Source: Pyrinomonadaceae bacterium
GTDB taxonomy: Bacteria; Acidobacteriota; Blastocatellia; Pyrinomonadales; Pyrinomonadaceae
Assembly: GCA_013812565.1 (NCBI GenBank)
Contig: JACCTF010000965.1
Coordinates: 1 to 7,595, forward strand
Direction of reading: 5' to 3'
DNA length: 7,595 nt
Under the pieces are notes generated by a model, which worked only from the letters and a program-made list of their open reading frames with translations, ran no database searches and was not told where the DNA came from. Below, piece after piece: positions 6,355 to 7,595 of this stretch. Numbering within the stretch: the stretch's first letter is position 1; each line of letters opens with the position of its first letter. Position numbers and translations under genes: made by a program.

Positions 6355-6824
6355 GCGTGCGTAAGTCAGAGGTCACGATGGCGAACGATGTCGGGGCCGC
6401 CGGGCGTGGGCGGGCGACCTGGCGCTACACGCTTGCCGCCGTGCTCTCACTCATAGGGCTTGCCGATGCAATCTATCTGACGGTGGAACATCTCACTGGC
6501 CGCGGCGTGCGGTGCACTGTCGTCGCTGGTTGTTCTGAAGTGCTTAGCAGCCCGTATGCCACACCCGGCGGCGTGCCACTTGCCGCCATCGGCGCCGCGG
6601 CTTACTTCTCTGCATTTAGCTGCGCAACGCTTGCTGCCTTCGGTTATCGACGTGCCCAAACTCTACTGGCGGTAATCGTCGTCCCAATGTTCATCGTGAC
6701 GCTGGGGCTATTGTTCATCCAAGCGTTTGTGCTGCGTGCCTTCTGCGACTACTGCCTGCTCTCGGCCGCCGTGACGCTGTGCTTGACGGTGATAATTGCG
6801 ACACGGTTGATGCAAAGGCATTAG
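6351..6824 (+). CDS. Vitamin K epoxide reductase (VKOR) family membrane protein
   Basis: Bacterial VKOR homologues replace DsbB: they take electrons from a DsbA-like thioredoxin and pass them to membrane quinone. This 157-residue protein has about four hydrophobic helices (27-45, 75-98, 102-124, 134-152). It carries the four diagnostic cysteines: the loop pair C55 and C61 in RCTVVAGCSEVLSSPY, and the C-x-x-C pair C132 and C135 in FCDYCLL, which faces the quinone site. The GVPLAAIGAAAYF segment after the loop pair is also typical. The start ATG 6351 overlaps the DsbA-like stop by 4 bp. An alternative ATG at codon 10 would remove a polar tail and cannot be ruled out. The length matches stand-alone bacterial VKORs, with no fused thioredoxin domain, which agrees with the separate partner upstream. 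Confidence 0.9.
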   Translation: MSVRKSEVTMANDVGAAGRGRATWRYTLAAVLSLIGLADAIYLTVEHLTGRGVRCTVVAGCSEVLSSPYATPGGVPLAAIGAAAYFSAFSCATLAAFGYRRAQTLLAVIVVPMFIVTLGLLFIQAFVLRAFCDYCLLSAAVTLCLTVIIATRLMQRH

Positions 6825-6828
6825 AAGA

Positions 6829-6934
6829 AGGCAGAGGGGTGAATAAGAAGCAGAGAGATCGGTTGTCTTCCCTTCCGCCTTCATCCTTAATTTGTCATCC
6901 TTCCGCGTTCATCTCTGTGCCTCTGTGGCTGCTT
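6829..6934. repeat. Heptad-phased repeat region downstream of the VKOR gene
   Basis: From 6872 to 6927 the sequence reads as eight consecutive 7-base units, most fitting nnTCnnC. CTTCCGC occurs at 6872 and 6900; a 14-of-15 direct repeat (6871-6885 and 6899-6913) has a 28-base (4 x 7) period. CTCTGTG occurs twice at 6913-6927 with 8-base spacing. The purine-rich left part (about 6829-6850) pairs imperfectly with 6903-6924; the best 15-base stretch matches at 12. It begins a few bases after the VKOR stop (6822-6824). It is more degenerate than the other heptad hairpins. A transcript-end role is possible but no T-run is seen. Confidence 0.6.
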
Positions 6935-6944
6935 CCTAGGCACG

Positions 6945-7098
6945 TTCTAAAGTTTCTGGTTAATTGGCCGATAAGCTTTCGGCAAGCAGATAGATTTTCT
7001 AAAGTTCCGTCTGCAACGCTCTTGCTCGCGTAGTTTTAGTCGGCTCCCTATCGCCCACCGCCTCCGTACAAATTTTCAAAGCCTTCCCGCAAGGGATG
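6945..7098 (+). other. Structured leader region before the secreted-protein gene
   Basis: No gene is seen in 6825-7114. This part contains a direct repeat TTCTAAAGTT (6945-6954 and 6997-7006, 52 bases apart) and a palindrome GCCGA-taagctt-TCGGC (6967-6983) with AAGCTT at its centre. It also contains TTTTAGTCGG (7035-7044), which echoes TTTAGTCGG in the 346-418 element. TCCC-GCAA-GGGA (7085-7096), a short stem with a GNRA tetraloop, lies just before the ribosome binding site. It could be a 5' leader or a decayed repeat; it matches no riboswitch I recognise. Confidence 0.35.
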
Positions 7099-7100
7099 TA

Positions 7101-7106
7101 AGAGGA
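7101..7106 (+). promoter_or_regulatory. Ribosome binding site of the right-edge gene
   Basis: AGAGGA lies eight bases before ATG 7115, a strong Shine-Dalgarno that supports the start of a gene left incomplete by the window edge. Confidence 0.65.
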
Positions 7107-7114
7107 CAACGCGA

Positions 7115-7595
7115 ATGTTATCAAATACCAAACCCTTCCGACTTTCCCTACGTTTGTCAGTGGCGCGCAGCGCCCTGAGCGTACTCTGCTTAATTCTGTT
7201 CAGTGTCTGTTCCAGCTTCGCGCAATCAGCCGACCGCGACAATCCGACGCGCCTTAACGCAACGGAAATCTCCGGCAACGCGGTCGCGAGCAACACGGAA
7301 TACTTCTACTCCTTCACGGCGGGGCCGGGTGAGTTGACGATCACGCCCGAAGTCACGTCGAATGATTTCTCGTGTGCGTTCTCAATTGATGTTTTCGACA
7401 CGCGCAACAACGCGGTCGCGAGTTCCGCGATCATCGCCACAAACCGGAACAGCGAAGTGGGGGCGACGAGGAGCGTTCGACTAGCGCGCCGCCAATCACT
7501 CATCATGCGCCTGAAATTCGACGGCAATGCCGGGCGTTACAGAGTGCGTCTCGGCGGGGTGTTAGATTTGCCCTCAACGTATGCGAGCACTGATG
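7115..7595 (+). CDS. Secreted protein of unknown function, beta-rich (PPC-like) N-terminal domain, 3' end outside window
   Basis: An open frame runs from ATG 7115 to the window edge (160 codons, no stop). It is supported by a strong Shine-Dalgarno and a clear Sec signal peptide: basic n-region (KPFRLSLRLSVARS), hydrophobic core SVLCLILFSVC (22-32), and likely cleavage after SSFA at residue 36. The mature part (RDNPTRLNATEISGNAV..., NTEYFYSFTAGPGELTITPE, VFDTRNNAVASS, SLIMRLKFDGNAGRYRVRLGG) has short alternating polar/hydrophobic strands. The order is 'YFYSFTAGPGELTI... D.N.G.Y.VRL', reminiscent of bacterial pre-peptidase C-terminal (PPC)-like beta-sandwich modules of secreted enzymes. NAVAS is repeated (residues 55-59 and 99-103), encoded by an identical 15-base word. 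The function is unknown and any catalytic part would lie beyond the window. Reverse-strand frames here are shadows. Confidence 0.75.
   Translation, partial: MLSNTKPFRLSLRLSVARSALSVLCLILFSVCSSFAQSADRDNPTRLNATEISGNAVASNTEYFYSFTAGPGELTITPEVTSNDFSCAFSIDVFDTRNNAVASSAIIATNRNSEVGATRSVRLARRQSLIMRLKFDGNAGRYRVRLGGVLDLPSTYASTD

Overview
The window looks like chromosomal DNA from a moderately GC-rich bacterium with a cell envelope that receives many exported proteins. An Acidobacteriota origin (Blastocatellia / subdivision 4) is my inference, from the protein flavour, TTG/GTG start codons, and intergenic DNA full of 7-base-phased inverted repeats and a multi-stem REP-like element. No database search was possible. 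I see no tRNA, rRNA, CRISPR array, transposase or phage gene.

Layout. Bases 1-251 hold the 3' end of an N-acyl-D-amino-acid deacylase. After a 280-bp gap with a three-stem palindromic element comes a rightward block of three genes: an exported YtcJ-like metal-dependent amidohydrolase (532-2259), a GltS-type sodium:glutamate symporter (2335-3627) and an exported class-A-beta-lactamase-fold serine hydrolase (3650-4663). A leftward SAM-dependent methyltransferase (4696-5358) converges on this block. It is separated by a 315-bp intergenic region from a rightward, translationally coupled pair: a membrane-anchored DsbA-like thioredoxin (5674-6354) and a VKOR-family membrane oxidoreductase (6351-6824). 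A 290-bp intergenic region then leads to a secreted protein of unknown function that runs off the right edge (7115 onward).

Function. The two amidohydrolases, the glutamate transporter and the serine hydrolase could form a scavenging set for (D-)amino-acid or peptide derivatives. This rests on gene order and family knowledge only. The DsbA/VKOR pair is a complete disulfide-forming unit: the thioredoxin oxidises exported proteins and VKOR re-oxidises it using membrane quinone.

Most unusual signal. Four gene-boundary regions (2224-2305, 4644-4700, 5493-5560, 6829-6934) carry different sequences built to one plan: consecutive 7-base units, followed by the same kind of unit inverted, so that each can fold into a long hairpin. 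At three gene ends the repeat supplies the last codons and the stop codon. This resembles the heptanucleotide short tandemly repeated repetitive (STRR) elements known from cyanobacteria, but here with an inverted-repeat architecture. I do not see a clearly new defence or metabolic system.
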